Below are positions 53,070-61,173 of a DNA stretch of 64,000 bases, piece by piece. Below the pieces are notes generated by a model, which saw only the letters and a program-made list of their open reading frames with translations, was not told the DNA's origin and did no database searches. The DNA comes from DATLWN01 sp963764315 (lineage in GTDB: Bacteria; Pseudomonadota; Zetaproteobacteria; Mariprofundales; Mariprofundaceae), in NCBI GenBank assembly GCA_963764315.1, contig CAVXSB010000010.1, positions 1 through 64,000 of the forward strand, given 5' to 3'. The translations under genes and the position numbers were made by a program. Positions within the stretch are counted from its first letter, which is position 1; every line of letters begins with the position of its first letter.

Positions 53070-54149
53070 ATGAGCCGGCCCGCCATCGCCCATATCAACC
53101 TGGACAATCTGCGCCACAACTACCGGCTGCTGGAAACGCGCGCCGGTACGGCCGGCGTCATGGCCGTCATCAAGGCCGATGCGTATGGCCATGGGCTCGC
53201 CCTCGTCGCACCCGCATTATTCGGGCAAGGCTGTCGGCACTTCGGGGTCACCGATGCCGGAGAGGGCGCGCGCCTGCGCGCCATATTGCCGGACCGACAC
53301 GACAAGCCAACGGCCATCTACCTGTTGTCCGGCATCTTCGATGCGGAAGATGCCAGGCTGGCCACCGAACATCGGTTGACGCCCGTCATCGCCGAGCCGG
53401 ACCAGGTGGAGCGGCTGGAAAAGGCCGGTTTTTCCGGCGCTGTCTGGATCAAGATCGATACCGGCATGGGCCGACTCGGAAGCCCTGCACCCCTGGATCT
53501 CGCCGAATCCTGCCGCCGTCGTGGCATGCAGGTGGAAGGCATCGTCTCGCACCTGGCCTGCGCCGACGAGCCGGAGCATCCGCTGAACGCCATGCAGGCT
53601 GCGCAGTTCACCGCCGTCCTGCGGGGTTTCCCCGCCGGCACCAGGGCATCGCTGCTGAACAGCGCCGGCATGCTGATCCGGCCAGACATGGCCGGCGATC
53701 TGGTACGTCCCGGCATCGCCCTGTACGGCGCCGAACCCATCCCCGACCGGCCGATGGGCCTGAAGCCCGTGATGCGCCTGACCGGCCAGGTCATGCAGCT
53801 GCATCAGCTTGCGAAAAACAGCTCCGTGTCGTACGGAGCCAGCTTCGTCGCCCCCCAGGACATGCCGGTGGCCGTCGTTTGCATGGGCTACGGGGACGGC
53901 CTGCCGCGCGGCCTGTCGAACCGAGGCACCGGCATGCTGGCAGGCGCACGGCTGCCGATCATCGGCCGCGTATGCATGGACTACGTGATGCTCGACGCCC
54001 GCACGGCCCCGGCCATCGCGCCCGGGGATACCGTCGAATTCTGGGGCGAGTCCCTGTCCGCCAACGCCGTGGCCGAGAGCCTGGACACCATCGCCTACAC
54101 CCTGTTCACCGGCGTGACCCACCGCGTCACCCGCAAGGCGTATCCTTGA
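53070..54149 (+). CDS. alr: Alanine racemase
   Basis: 359 residues. The PLP lysine is K35 (MAVIKADAYGHG) and the catalytic tyrosine is Y255 (SVSYGASF). The TIM-barrel and C-terminal beta domains are complete (RVCMDYVMLD, GDTVEFWG). It makes D-alanine for peptidoglycan. The gene follows dnaB, as in E. coli. Start ATG 53070; its stop overlaps the next start. Confidence 0.96.
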   Translation: MSRPAIAHINLDNLRHNYRLLETRAGTAGVMAVIKADAYGHGLALVAPALFGQGCRHFGVTDAGEGARLRAILPDRHDKPTAIYLLSGIFDAEDARLATEHRLTPVIAEPDQVERLEKAGFSGAVWIKIDTGMGRLGSPAPLDLAESCRRRGMQVEGIVSHLACADEPEHPLNAMQAAQFTAVLRGFPAGTRASLLNSAGMLIRPDMAGDLVRPGIALYGAEPIPDRPMGLKPVMRLTGQVMQLHQLAKNSSVSYGASFVAPQDMPVAVVCMGYGDGLPRGLSNRGTGMLAGARLPIIGRVCMDYVMLDARTAPAIAPGDTVEFWGESLSANAVAESLDTIAYTLFTGVTHRVTRKAYP

Positions 54150-54916
54150 GCTGGCTGCAGGCTTTCGGCGCCAGGGTCGAGGAGATCCTCATGCATGTCG
54201 GCCTGTATGCCAGTTCGCTCGGCCGCGCCGTGCGACGCCTGGGCAGCCGGCCCTGGTACGGGCGGCTGATCCTGCAGCAGGCGGAGATGGTCGGCGTGCA
54301 GTCGCTGCCCGTGGTGCTGTTAACCGCCCTGTTCACCGGCATGGTGCTGGCGCTTCAGTCCTATATCGCCTTCCATCGCTTCGGGGCCGAGAGCATGGTC
54401 GCCGTGGTGGTGTCGCTGTCGATGTTGCGCGAGCTCGGGCCGGTGCTGGTGGGACTGATGGTGGCCGGCCGCGTCGGCGCCTCGTTCGCCGCCGAGCTTG
54501 GCACCATGCGCGTGTCCGAGCAGATCGATGCGCTGTGGACGCTCTCCACCGACCCGGTGCGCTACCTGATCCTGCCGCGCCTGTTGGCCGCCACGCTGAT
54601 GATGCCGCTGTTGGTCATCGTCGCCGACATGATCGGCATCAGCGGCGGCTATGGCATCAGCGTGTATATGTTGCACCAGAACCCGTCCGTCTACATCGAA
54701 AAGACCACGCTGTACCTGCAGCTGAGCGATCTGTATTCGGGCCTGGTGAAGGCCGTCTTCTTCGGCATGCTGATCGGCCTGATCGGCTGCACCGAGGGCT
54801 TCAACTGCCAGGGTGGTGCGGCCGGCGTCGGGCGGGCCACGACGCGTGCCGTGGTCATCTCCTGCATGAGCATCCTGATCTCCGATTACTTCCTGACCGC
54901 CTGGATGTTCGGATGA
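54146..54916 (+). CDS. mlaE: MlaE-family lipid ABC transporter permease
   Basis: 256 residues. An amphipathic N-terminal helix and about five membrane segments contain the MlaE blocks VGVQSLPVVLLTALFTGMVLALQ, LGPVLVGLMVAGRVGASFAAELGTMRVSEQIDAL and LIGCTEGFNCQGGAAGVGRATT. The start is TTG 54146, overlapping the alr stop (TTGA) with AAGGCG upstream. It works with MlaF and MlaD below to move phospholipids at the inner membrane. Confidence 0.93.
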   Translation: MSWLQAFGARVEEILMHVGLYASSLGRAVRRLGSRPWYGRLILQQAEMVGVQSLPVVLLTALFTGMVLALQSYIAFHRFGAESMVAVVVSLSMLRELGPVLVGLMVAGRVGASFAAELGTMRVSEQIDALWTLSTDPVRYLILPRLLAATLMMPLLVIVADMIGISGGYGISVYMLHQNPSVYIEKTTLYLQLSDLYSGLVKAVFFGMLIGLIGCTEGFNCQGGAAGVGRATTRAVVISCMSILISDYFLTAWMFG

Positions 54917-55710
54917 CGGACGCCGAGCCGCGCATCCGCATCCGAGGGCTGTGCAAGCGCTTCGGCGACAAGGTGGTGCTGGACGGCCTCGATCTCGATG
55001 TCATGCCCGGCGAATCGATGACCGTCATCGGCATGTCCGGCAGCGGCAAGAGCGTGCTGGTCAAATGCATCCTCGGCCTGATGAAGCCGGATGCCGGGGA
55101 GATTCACGTCGACGGCGAGAACTGGCTGGCCCTGGATGAGTCCGAGCAGCTGATACGCATGCGCCGCATCGGCATGCTGTTCCAGGGGGCGGCACTGTTC
55201 GATTCACTGCCGGTATGGGAGAACGTCGCCTTCGCCCTGCTCCACCACGGTGCCTCGCACGAGGCTGCGCGGGAGCGCGCCTCCGAAGTACTGGCGTGGG
55301 TCGGCCTGCCCGGCATCGAGGAGCGCATGCCGGCGGAGCTGTCCGGCGGCATGGCCAAGCGGGTCGGCCTGGCCCGGGCCATCTGCCACCGGCCGGACAT
55401 CGTGTTCTTCGACGAGCCGACGACGGGACTGGACCCGATCATGTCGGACGTCATCAACCGCCTGATCGTACGCCTGCACCGCGATTTCGATGCCACCATC
55501 GTCACCATCACCCACGACATGAAGAGCGCCATGACCATCAGCGACACCATCACCATGCTGGCGCATGCGCGCATCCATCGGCAAATGCCCGCAAAGGCGC
55601 TAGAATCGGATCAGGATCCGGTGGTCCGGCAATTCGTCGACGGACGGGCGGAAGGGCCAATCAACGTCAGCGTATGGGGCAGGGACATGGACAAGGCGGT
55701 GCAGATATGA
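54913..55710 (+). CDS. mlaF: MlaF-family lipid ABC transporter ATPase
   Basis: 265 residues. Walker A IGMSGSGKSVL (about 39-49), LFQGAALFDSLPVWENV, signature LSGGMAKRVGLARA and Walker B VFFDEPTTGLDP are all typical of MlaF. The LFDSLPVWENV phrase is specific to this subfamily. ATG 54913 overlaps the mlaE stop (ATGA). The C-terminus (about 240-265) extends beyond the NBD, as in MlaF. Confidence 0.94.
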   Translation: MTDAEPRIRIRGLCKRFGDKVVLDGLDLDVMPGESMTVIGMSGSGKSVLVKCILGLMKPDAGEIHVDGENWLALDESEQLIRMRRIGMLFQGAALFDSLPVWENVAFALLHHGASHEAARERASEVLAWVGLPGIEERMPAELSGGMAKRVGLARAICHRPDIVFFDEPTTGLDPIMSDVINRLIVRLHRDFDATIVTITHDMKSAMTISDTITMLAHARIHRQMPAKALESDQDPVVRQFVDGRAEGPINVSVWGRDMDKAVQI

Positions 55711-56660
55711 ATGCCCAGGCGCGGCTGGGGGCCTTCGTGCTGATCGCGCTGATCCTGCTGGGTCTGGGCACCAGCCGCATCAGTGGCCTCGTGCTGTTCA
55801 AACAGCAAAATCATATCGTCGAGACCGAATTCGACGACCTGATGGGCCTGGAGCCGCAATCCGACGTGCGTATGGCCGGCGTCAAGGTCGGCACCGTGCA
55901 GGAGATCAAACTCGACAAGGGGCGGGCACTGGTGCGCATCGCCCTGCTCCCGGGCATCCGTCTGCCGGCCTCCACCCGTGCCTCCATCGCCGGCCGCGGC
56001 ATGGTCGGCGAGAAATACCTGTCGCTGCATGCCAAGCCCGGCGACACGCAATGGCTGCCGGAGGGGGCACGCATCCCCTCCGAGCCGGGTGGCGACATCA
56101 ACACCCTGATCGCGCAGATGGGCGGGGCCATCGGCGATATCCGCAACATCGGCGATGCCTTGAAGCAGATGCTGGCCAACGGCAAGAGCAAGGACTCGCT
56201 GCGCGGCCTCATCGCCCACACGAACGAAACGGTCGACGAATTCCTGCAGATGGCACGCGAGAACCGGCACGATCTGCACGCCACCATCCATAACCTCAGC
56301 CGGCTCAGCATCACCCTGAACCACACCCTGCCGAGGGCCGTCGAGCAACTCGGCCAGGCTACGAAGCAGCTGCCGACGGCGATCCGGTCCGGCCAGGCCT
56401 TCTTCAGCGAGGGCAAGGCGACCATGGGCCACGCAGACGCCATGCTGGTGGACAACCGCGAGAACCTGTACCGCATGCTGTTTATGCTGCGCAAGGCCTC
56501 CGAAAACCTCGAGTCGCTGTCCGATAACCTGCGCCGCAACCCGTGGAAGCTGTTGACCAAAGAGCCGGAGGTAAAGGCGAGCCCGCAGGCAAAACAACAG
56601 ATGATGGAGCAAATGCTGCTGACCACCGGCCAGATGGGGGTCGCACCTGCGCAACCCTAG
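55707..56660 (+). CDS. mlaD: MlaD/MCE-domain lipid-binding protein
   Basis: 317 residues. One membrane anchor (about 8-24) and an MCE domain (about 35-115: ETEFDDLMGLEPQSDVRMAGVKVGTV, then RASIAGRGMVGEKYLSL) are followed by a long helical region (about 140-300), which makes it longer than the 183-residue E. coli MlaD. Such tails resemble Mce/PqiB-type proteins that reach through the periplasm. ATG 55707 overlaps the mlaF stop. It forms a hexameric ring on MlaE for lipid passage. Confidence 0.92.
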   Translation: MNAQARLGAFVLIALILLGLGTSRISGLVLFKQQNHIVETEFDDLMGLEPQSDVRMAGVKVGTVQEIKLDKGRALVRIALLPGIRLPASTRASIAGRGMVGEKYLSLHAKPGDTQWLPEGARIPSEPGGDINTLIAQMGGAIGDIRNIGDALKQMLANGKSKDSLRGLIAHTNETVDEFLQMARENRHDLHATIHNLSRLSITLNHTLPRAVEQLGQATKQLPTAIRSGQAFFSEGKATMGHADAMLVDNRENLYRMLFMLRKASENLESLSDNLRRNPWKLLTKEPEVKASPQAKQQMMEQMLLTTGQMGVAPAQP

Positions 56661-57436
56661 CCTGCCCGCCCTGCTGGCGCTGGCCCTGCTCGGCGGCTGT
56701 GCTGCGAGCCGACCGCCGACCCCGCTAGCCGCCGCCCAGCGCTATGTTGAGACCGGACATGAGACCGAGGCCAGACGAGCGCTCGCGCATGAACTGGTGC
56801 TGCACCCGGACAACCTGACCGCGCGCTACAACCTGGCCGTACTGCTTACGCGCATCGACCACAACGATGAGGCCCGCGATTTGTACGAGGAAAACATGCA
56901 GCACGGCTGGCATCTGCCCACCGTCGTCAACCTCAGCGCCCTGGAGATCGCGGCCGGGAGGGACGCACAGGCCCGCCAATTGCTGGAAGCCGCCACCCGG
57001 CATTTCCCCCATGAGGCCGTGCCCTGGTACCTGCTGGCCAAGCTGGCGGAAAGCCAAAAACAGATGGATACGGCGCGCCGGGACTTTGCGCAGGCGATCA
57101 AGGCCGATGCCAAGAATGGCTATGCGCAGATTCGCTATGCCCGTTTTCTGGCCGGGCGAGGGGGATCTCACCGCCGCCCTGGCGCACAGCAAGCGCGCCG
57201 TAGCGCTGCTGCCGGATGTCGGGCCCTGCTGGAAGATCCGCGGGGATATCCTGAGCCGGGCGGGGCGATATGACGATGCCCTCGCCGCCTACCAGCACAG
57301 CGCCGCCTTGGACCCGGATCCCGCCATTCGCAAACGCATCATTGCGACGCTGCACAAACTGGGCAAAAATGCCCGCGCAGAGCGCATACAGCAGGCCTTG
57401 GAACACAAGCCGGCCATGCCACAGAGAGGAAAATAG
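56647..57436 (+). pseudogene. TPR-repeat lipoprotein, one frameshift
   Basis: A lipoprotein signal (LPALLALALLGGC, Cys about residue 18) and then tetratricopeptide repeats (NLTARYNLAVLLTRIDHNDEARDLY, AVPWYLLAKLAESQKQMDTARRDFAQAIKADA, GDILSRAGRYDDALAAYQHSAALDPD). The frame breaks at a run of five G (57160-57164); dropping one G joins FLAGRG to DLTAALAHSKRAVALLPD and the stop at 57436. No ATG, GTG or TTG is available between the upstream in-frame stop and the lipobox, so the start may be CTG 56647, 6 bases after GGGGG, or another base error hides it. It overlaps mlaD by 14 bases. A MlaC-like periplasmic carrier is absent; this may be an accessory factor of the lipid transporter. Confidence 0.72.
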
Positions 57437-57437
57437 C

Positions 57438-57617
57438 ATGCCTTATATCAATGTACGCGTCGCTGGCACACTGAGCCGCGAACAGAAAGAGAAGATCGCC
57501 GACGGCATCACCCGCGTCATGCAGGAGGTGGCCGGCAAGCCGCCGGAGGCGACCTATATCACCATCGACGAGGTCGATCGCGGCAACTGGGCCAAGGCCG
57601 GGCGCCTGCTCGAATAA
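57438..57617 (+). CDS. 4-oxalocrotonate tautomerase family protein
   Basis: 59 residues, the size of a 4-OT subunit. After Met removal, Pro1 is the expected catalytic base (MPYINVRVAGTLSREQKEKIADGIT). The C-terminal EVDRGNWAKAGRLL fits. It probably forms a hexamer acting on a keto-enol substrate that cannot be named. Start ATG 57438, right after the TPR gene. Confidence 0.85.
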   Translation: MPYINVRVAGTLSREQKEKIADGITRVMQEVAGKPPEATYITIDEVDRGNWAKAGRLLE

Positions 57618-57651
57618 GCCCGGTCCCCGTGCAGGGGCTATACTGAACGTG

Positions 57652-58782
57652 ATGGACACCGGCATCGCGATCCCGTTTACACCCTCAAGGCCGGGTAGCC
57701 TCGGCATCGAGATGGAATGGATCACCGTCGATGCCGAGCACGGCGAGCAGACCCCGCTGGCCCCCGCCGTATTCTCAGCCGTCGGACACACACCCAGAAT
57801 CAAGCCGGAGTTGTTCGCCTCCACCGTCGAGATCAACACCGGCATCCATGCGCATGTCCGCCCGTGCATCGCCGAGATGGCCGCCACCTACCGGCAGGTC
57901 AGCGCCATCTTGGCCGAACGGCAAGGAGCCCTGCTGGCTTCCGGCACCCATCCGTTCTCGCGCTGGCAGGTGCAGACGATCACCGACGACGCGCGCTACC
58001 ACCGCCTGATCGCGCGGCAGCAGCGCACCGCCCGGCGATTCAACATCTTCGGCATCCACGTGCATGTCGGTATGCCCGATGGCGATGCCTGCATCGGCGC
58101 CATGAACCGCCTGATGCCGATCCTGCCCTGCTTTCTGGCCATCTCCGCCAATTCCCCGTACTGGCACGGCGAGGATACGGGCCTGCATTCCTATCGCATC
58201 AAGGTCTCCGAGAACCTGAGCCAGGGCGGCATGCCGTTCTATTTCGAGCATTGGCGAGATTTCCAGCACTGCATCCAGCGGCTGATCGCCACCGGCAGCA
58301 TCGACACCGTGCGCGAGATCTGGTGGGAGATGCGCCCGCACCCGGATTTCGGCACCCTGGAGATTCGCATCGGCGATATGCCGGCAACGGTGGAGGATGT
58401 ACTCGCCTACACCGCCTATGTGCGGGCCGAATGCCTGGCAGCCCTGACCGCCGGCAGCGGCCATTGCCAACGCACGCATCCATCGCTGATCCGCGAGAAC
58501 CGCTGGCGCGCCTGTCGGTGCGGCATGCAGGCCGAGATCATCGACCCGGACAGCGAGCGAACATCCACCTTCCTGAACTGGCTGGAGCATCGCCTGGAGA
58601 AGCTGGCCCGTGACGGGGCGCCGGCGGAGGAGCTGGCCATCGTCGATGCACGCTTGCCGGCATGGCGACGCGGCGGGGACGGCGCCACGCGCCAGCGCCG
58701 CCTGCATGCCGAAAGCGCCTCGCCTGCCGCCATGATCGCGCATATGCGCGAGGATGGCTGGATGACCTGGGGCAACGCATGA
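57652..58782 (+). CDS. Carboxylate-amine ligase, glutamate-cysteine ligase type 2 (YbdK family)
   Basis: 376 residues. LGIEMEWITVD near the start, FASTVEINTGIHAHVRP, FGIHVHVGMPDGDACI and LEIRIGDMPATVEDVLA are the YbdK/GCS2 blocks, with the metal- and ATP-binding Glu residues in the first two. E. coli YbdK has only weak glutamate-cysteine ligase activity, so the real substrate is open. ATG 57652 follows an in-frame GTG at 57649. The stop overlaps the start of the M20 amidohydrolase (ATGA), so the two are probably translated together. Confidence 0.88.
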   Translation: MDTGIAIPFTPSRPGSLGIEMEWITVDAEHGEQTPLAPAVFSAVGHTPRIKPELFASTVEINTGIHAHVRPCIAEMAATYRQVSAILAERQGALLASGTHPFSRWQVQTITDDARYHRLIARQQRTARRFNIFGIHVHVGMPDGDACIGAMNRLMPILPCFLAISANSPYWHGEDTGLHSYRIKVSENLSQGGMPFYFEHWRDFQHCIQRLIATGSIDTVREIWWEMRPHPDFGTLEIRIGDMPATVEDVLAYTAYVRAECLAALTAGSGHCQRTHPSLIRENRWRACRCGMQAEIIDPDSERTSTFLNWLEHRLEKLARDGAPAEELAIVDARLPAWRRGGDGATRQRRLHAESASPAAMIAHMREDGWMTWGNA

Positions 58783-59960
58783 ATGCTCCCACGCCCGAAG
58801 CCCTGGCCGGGCACATTGCCGCCGTCATGCCCGCGGTCATCGGCATCCGCCGCCACCTGCACCGTCACCCGGAATTGTCCGGGCAGGAACAAGCCACCGC
58901 CCGCTATGTGGCGGATCGCTGCCGGGATCTCGGGCTCACGGTGGTCGAGCGCATCGGCGGCTTCGGCCTGCTCGCCTGCCTCGAGGTGGATGCCGCCCGC
59001 CCCTATGTCGCCCTGCGGGCGGACATGGACGCACTGCCGATACAGGAGACGACGGCCACCGACTATACCTCGGCAGTCCCCGGCGTCGCCCATGCCTGCG
59101 GCCATGATGCGCACACGGCCATGCTGATCGGCGCCATGATGGTGCTCGGTCGCCTCGCGCAGCTGCCCTGCAACGTGGCGGCGGTGTTCCAGCCGGCTGA
59201 AGAAACGACCATGGGTGCCGCCGCCATGATCGCTGACGACGTATTCGCGCGCATCCACCCCAGCCGCATCCATGCCCTGCACGTCTATCCCTACCTGCCG
59301 AGCGGCAGCATCGGCCTGCGCACCGGGCCGATGTGCGCCTCCGCCGACCTGTTCGAGGTGGAGATCCACGGCCACGGCGGTCATGCCGCCCGCCCGCATG
59401 AGTGCACGGACACCATCCTCATCGCCAGCCACATCATCCAGGCCCTGCACCACATCATCGGGCGGCGCGTCGATCCGATGCAACCGGCGGTGCTGACCAT
59501 CAGTCAGATCCAGGGTGGTCATGCTGCGAACGTCATCCCCGAACGGGTCGCCTTCTCCGGCACCCTGCGTACCCTGGACCATCAGGTCCGTGACGAGGTC
59601 CGCGCCCGCATGGACCGCATCATCCGGCAGACGGCCGAGACCTGGGGAGCAACGGCCAGCTTCGTCATGCGCGCCTCCACGCCGCTGCTGGAAAACCCGC
59701 CGGAAGTCATGCGCCTGGCCGAGGATGCGCTCATGCGGTTCATGCCTGACACGCCGCGCATTACCATCGAGGCTGCTTCCATGGGCGGCGAGGATTTCGC
59801 CGAGTTCCTGCACATCGTGCCGGGCTGCCTGCTGCGTCTGGGCACGGGTTCGGCTCCGCACACGCGGCACCCGCTGCACCACCCCGCCTTCGAACTCGAC
59901 GAATCGGCCATGGCCGTCGGCATCGGCGCCCTCGTCAGCCTTTGCCTGGCCGGGGAATGA
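58779..59960 (+). CDS. M20-family amidohydrolase (hippurate-hydrolase/IAA-amino-acid hydrolase type)
   Basis: 393 residues. The blocks are RRHLHRHPELSGQE, RADMDALPIQE (metal Asp), HACGHDAHTAML (metal His), FQPAEETTMGA (Glu pair), the dimerisation domain (HGHGGHAARPHECTD) and GGEDFAEFLH near the end. Members hydrolyse N-acyl or amide bonds of amino acids and small conjugates. The fourfold overlap with the ligase suggests a make/break pair for one amide. Start ATG 58779. Confidence 0.92.
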   Translation: MNAPTPEALAGHIAAVMPAVIGIRRHLHRHPELSGQEQATARYVADRCRDLGLTVVERIGGFGLLACLEVDAARPYVALRADMDALPIQETTATDYTSAVPGVAHACGHDAHTAMLIGAMMVLGRLAQLPCNVAAVFQPAEETTMGAAAMIADDVFARIHPSRIHALHVYPYLPSGSIGLRTGPMCASADLFEVEIHGHGGHAARPHECTDTILIASHIIQALHHIIGRRVDPMQPAVLTISQIQGGHAANVIPERVAFSGTLRTLDHQVRDEVRARMDRIIRQTAETWGATASFVMRASTPLLENPPEVMRLAEDALMRFMPDTPRITIEAASMGGEDFAEFLHIVPGCLLRLGTGSAPHTRHPLHHPAFELDESAMAVGIGALVSLCLAGE

Positions 59961-60005
59961 CCCCCGGGGCTTGTATTTTCGGCCCGCTGCCCCCATAAAG
60001 GGGCC

Positions 60006-60428
60006 ATGCGACTGCTGCTGCTCCCGTTCGTCCTCCTGCCGCTGATTGAACTGTACGTGCTGATCGAGGTCGGCAGCCGCATCGGCGGTGCTGTCACCAT
60101 CCTGCTTTGCCTGGCCACGGCAGCCCTCGGCGGCTGGCTGGTGCGCGCTCAGGGTCTGCGCATGCTATTCGATGCCCGCCAGCATATGGTGGCGGGCCAG
60201 CTACCCACCACGGACATCGCGCATGGGCTGATGATCTCCATGGCCGGCGTGCTGCTGCTCACGCCCGGCTTCGTCACCGACATCATCGGCTTTCTGCTGC
60301 TGATCCCCATCCTGCGCCGGGCCCTGATCCGCCGCTGGCTGCCCGAATCGCTGGCCACCGCCGGGAAAGCGACCTGGATCGAGGCCGAGATCGTCGAGAC
60401 CCGGCACGATCACCGGCGCATTCATTAA
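60006..60428 (+). CDS. fxsA: FxsA family membrane protein
   Basis: 140 residues with three to four membrane segments. The LPLIELYVLIEVGSRIGGAVTILLCLATAALGGWLVRAQGL block is that of FxsA, and a second hydrophobic run ends at LRRALIR. Known from E. coli as the protein that lets F plasmids exclude phage T7 less strongly; its normal role is unclear. Start ATG 60006. Confidence 0.9.
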   Translation: MRLLLLPFVLLPLIELYVLIEVGSRIGGAVTILLCLATAALGGWLVRAQGLRMLFDARQHMVAGQLPTTDIAHGLMISMAGVLLLTPGFVTDIIGFLLLIPILRRALIRRWLPESLATAGKATWIEAEIVETRHDHRRIH

Positions 60429-60433
60429 GGCTT

Positions 60434-60460
60434 AAGGTTCACCCCCTAACCTTGGTTCAC
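60434..60460 (+). promoter_or_regulatory. Inverted and direct repeats before the Bax-inhibitor-1 gene
   Basis: AAGGTT and AACCTT form a 6-bp inverted repeat with an 8-base loop, and GGTTCAC is repeated directly (60436-60442 and 60454-60460). They lie between fxsA and the next gene's ribosome binding site. Function unknown. Confidence 0.28.
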
Positions 60461-60482
60461 CAATCATGATACGGAGGGTTTT

Positions 60483-61139
60483 ATGAATACCGGCACCCTG
60501 ACCTCGACCCAGTTGGCCGACGCGCGCATCAGCTTCCTCGGCAAGACCTATGGCATGCTGGCTCTGTGCATCGGTGCCGGCAGCCTCGGCGCCTACGCCT
60601 CGCTGGGCCTCAGCTTTCCGCTGATGCATCCATGGCTGACGCTGTTCATGATGATGGGCAGCATCTTCCTCGTACAGGCCGTACGCCACACGCCGGGGAT
60701 CAACATCATCGCCCTGCTCGCTTTCGGCGCCCTGACCGGGTTCTCGATCTCGCCCCTGGTCGGCCTGGTGGCCGCCAAGTCCGGCATGCTGGTGGCCCAG
60801 GCTTTCATGAGCACCGCCGTCGCCTTCGTCGGCCTGACCGCCTACGCCTTCGTATCCCGGCGCGATTTCTCCTTCCTGCGCGGCTTCGTGTGGATGGGCC
60901 TGATCGCCGTCATCGTCCTCGGCCTGAGCAACCTGTTCTTCCATTCCGGCACCATGGCACTGGCGCTCAGCGGCATCAGCGTGGTGCTGTTCTCGGCCTT
61001 CATCCTCTACGACACCTCGGCCATCCTGCGCACCTATCCCAACGACGAATACATCGCCGCAGCCCTGACGCTGTACCTGGACGTATTCCTGCTGTTCGAG
61101 AACCTGCTGGCGATGTTCGGAATGCTGAACGAGGACTGA
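60483..61139 (+). CDS. Bax inhibitor-1 family membrane protein (YbhL/YccA type)
   Basis: 218 residues with seven hydrophobic segments. The family motif near the end is SAFILYDTSAILRTYPNDEYIAAALTLYLDVFLLFENLL, with the paired aspartates of the BI-1 pH sensor. E. coli YccA restrains FtsH; YbhL is less known. ACGGAGGG precedes ATG 60483. It is convergent with aroB. Confidence 0.92.
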   Translation: MNTGTLTSTQLADARISFLGKTYGMLALCIGAGSLGAYASLGLSFPLMHPWLTLFMMMGSIFLVQAVRHTPGINIIALLAFGALTGFSISPLVGLVAAKSGMLVAQAFMSTAVAFVGLTAYAFVSRRDFSFLRGFVWMGLIAVIVLGLSNLFFHSGTMALALSGISVVLFSAFILYDTSAILRTYPNDEYIAAALTLYLDVFLLFENLLAMFGMLNED

Positions 61140-61144
61140 CGACC

Positions 61145-61173
61145 GAGGGCCGCCTCAGTCGTATGAGGCCCTC
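61145..61173. terminator. Possible hairpin in the convergent junction with aroB
   Basis: GAGGGC (61145-61150) and GCCCTC (61168-61173) pair, with a CTCA/TGAG inner match. It overlaps the last codon of aroB, so it can only be a terminator for the plus-strand gene. Confidence 0.35.

Noticed and set aside
51678..53192. Open frame of 504 codons on the minus strand
   Set aside because: Antisense to dnaB; no domain and no ribosome binding site.
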